In this document: positions 63,819 to 64,000 of the stretch, in pieces | How the letters are laid out: each line of letters opens with the position of its first letter | Position numbering within the stretch: position 1 is the stretch's first letter | Source of the DNA: Stakelama portus | GTDB lineage: Bacteria; Pseudomonadota; Alphaproteobacteria; Sphingomonadales; Sphingomonadaceae | Assembly (NCBI RefSeq): GCF_003171655.1 | Contig: NZ_QFZL01000004.1 | Coordinates: forward strand, 186,001-250,000 | Direction: 5' to 3' | Length of the DNA: 64,000 nt | Program-made: the position numbers and the translations under genes | Notes under the pieces: model-generated | Told to the model about the DNA's origin: nothing | The model's database searches: none | The model's input: only the letters and a program-made list of their open reading frames with translations

Positions 63819-64000
63819 AAAATACCTCTTATGCTGGGCTCAGGCGCGGGAGCCTTTACTCCGGCGCGTGCAAAAAGAAAAGCGGGGGATCGGTCGCAAC
63901 AAGCCGACCGCGCAACGCGTCATATATGGCAACGATGCCGCGTCCGGACAAGCACGGCATGGGCCGTAGCGGCAATAGGCAGGTTTTGCGATGAATTCGG

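Overview
The window is a dense chromosomal segment of a high-GC Alphaproteobacterium, most likely a member of the Sphingomonadaceae. The evidence is two large TonB-dependent receptors, a MucR/Ros regulator, an FnrL-type Fnr (CX2CX7C), a complete cbb3 oxidase operon ccoNOQPGHIS, the alphaproteobacterial gene neighbourhood nfu-tsaB-rimI-mucR-fur-plsC-miaB, and an infA-maf-RNase-yacG block next to tRNA-Phe. No phage, insertion sequence, CRISPR array or rRNA was seen.

Layout. 1-4.6 kb: the 3' part of an acetoacetyl-CoA synthetase, a small membrane protein divergent from an AraC regulator, and cardiolipin synthase. 4.8-10.8 kb: a tightly overlapping minus-strand signalling operon (large hybrid kinase, CheR, CheB, small receiver-kinase) without any CheA, CheW or chemoreceptor. 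11.1-16.5 kb: a pectin-utilisation operon (TonB-dependent receptor, lipoprotein esterase, CE8 pectinesterase) behind a sigma70-like promoter with two LacI-type operator candidates. 16.5-28.1 kb: an oxygen-limitation region. fnrL, a small Cys-rich exported protein and hemN form one operon; ompW, a possible hemerythrin-like protein and ccoNOQPGHIS surround it. Four 14-base TTGA-type palindromes matching Fnr boxes lie in front of these units. 28.2-36 kb: an M16 protease, a TonB-dependent transducer with STN domain, a FecR-type anti-sigma factor and an ECF sigma factor. 36.2-43.5 kb: housekeeping genes (miaB, plsC, fur, mucR, rimI, tsaB, a nitroreductase, nfu) and an aspartyl/asparaginyl beta-hydroxylase homologue. 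43.6-51.4 kb: a second M16 protease, acyl-CoA ligase, lipoprotein gamma-glutamyltransferase and pyrD. 51.4-52.6 kb: two tandem terminators and an AraC regulator. 52.6-60.0 kb: an Rrf2-controlled suf operon (sufBCDSTA) carrying three inserted genes for small exported proteins. 60-64 kb: an SRPBCC protein, an SBF-type transporter, tRNA-Phe, yacG, an RNase E/G-like protein, maf and infA.

The most unusual observations are: (i) two exported proteins inside the suf operon that share an exactly spaced EEIVV-Cys-Cys-Cys framework and look like an undescribed paralogous family; (ii) the compact Fnr regulon with paired boxes 22 bp apart and a Cys-rich exported protein between hemN and fnrL; (iii) a FecIR-controlled receptor followed by an M16 protease, resembling protein- or peptide-import loci; and (iv) the chemotaxis-enzyme operon without a chemotaxis core. 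All functional assignments are from motifs read by eye; no database search was run.
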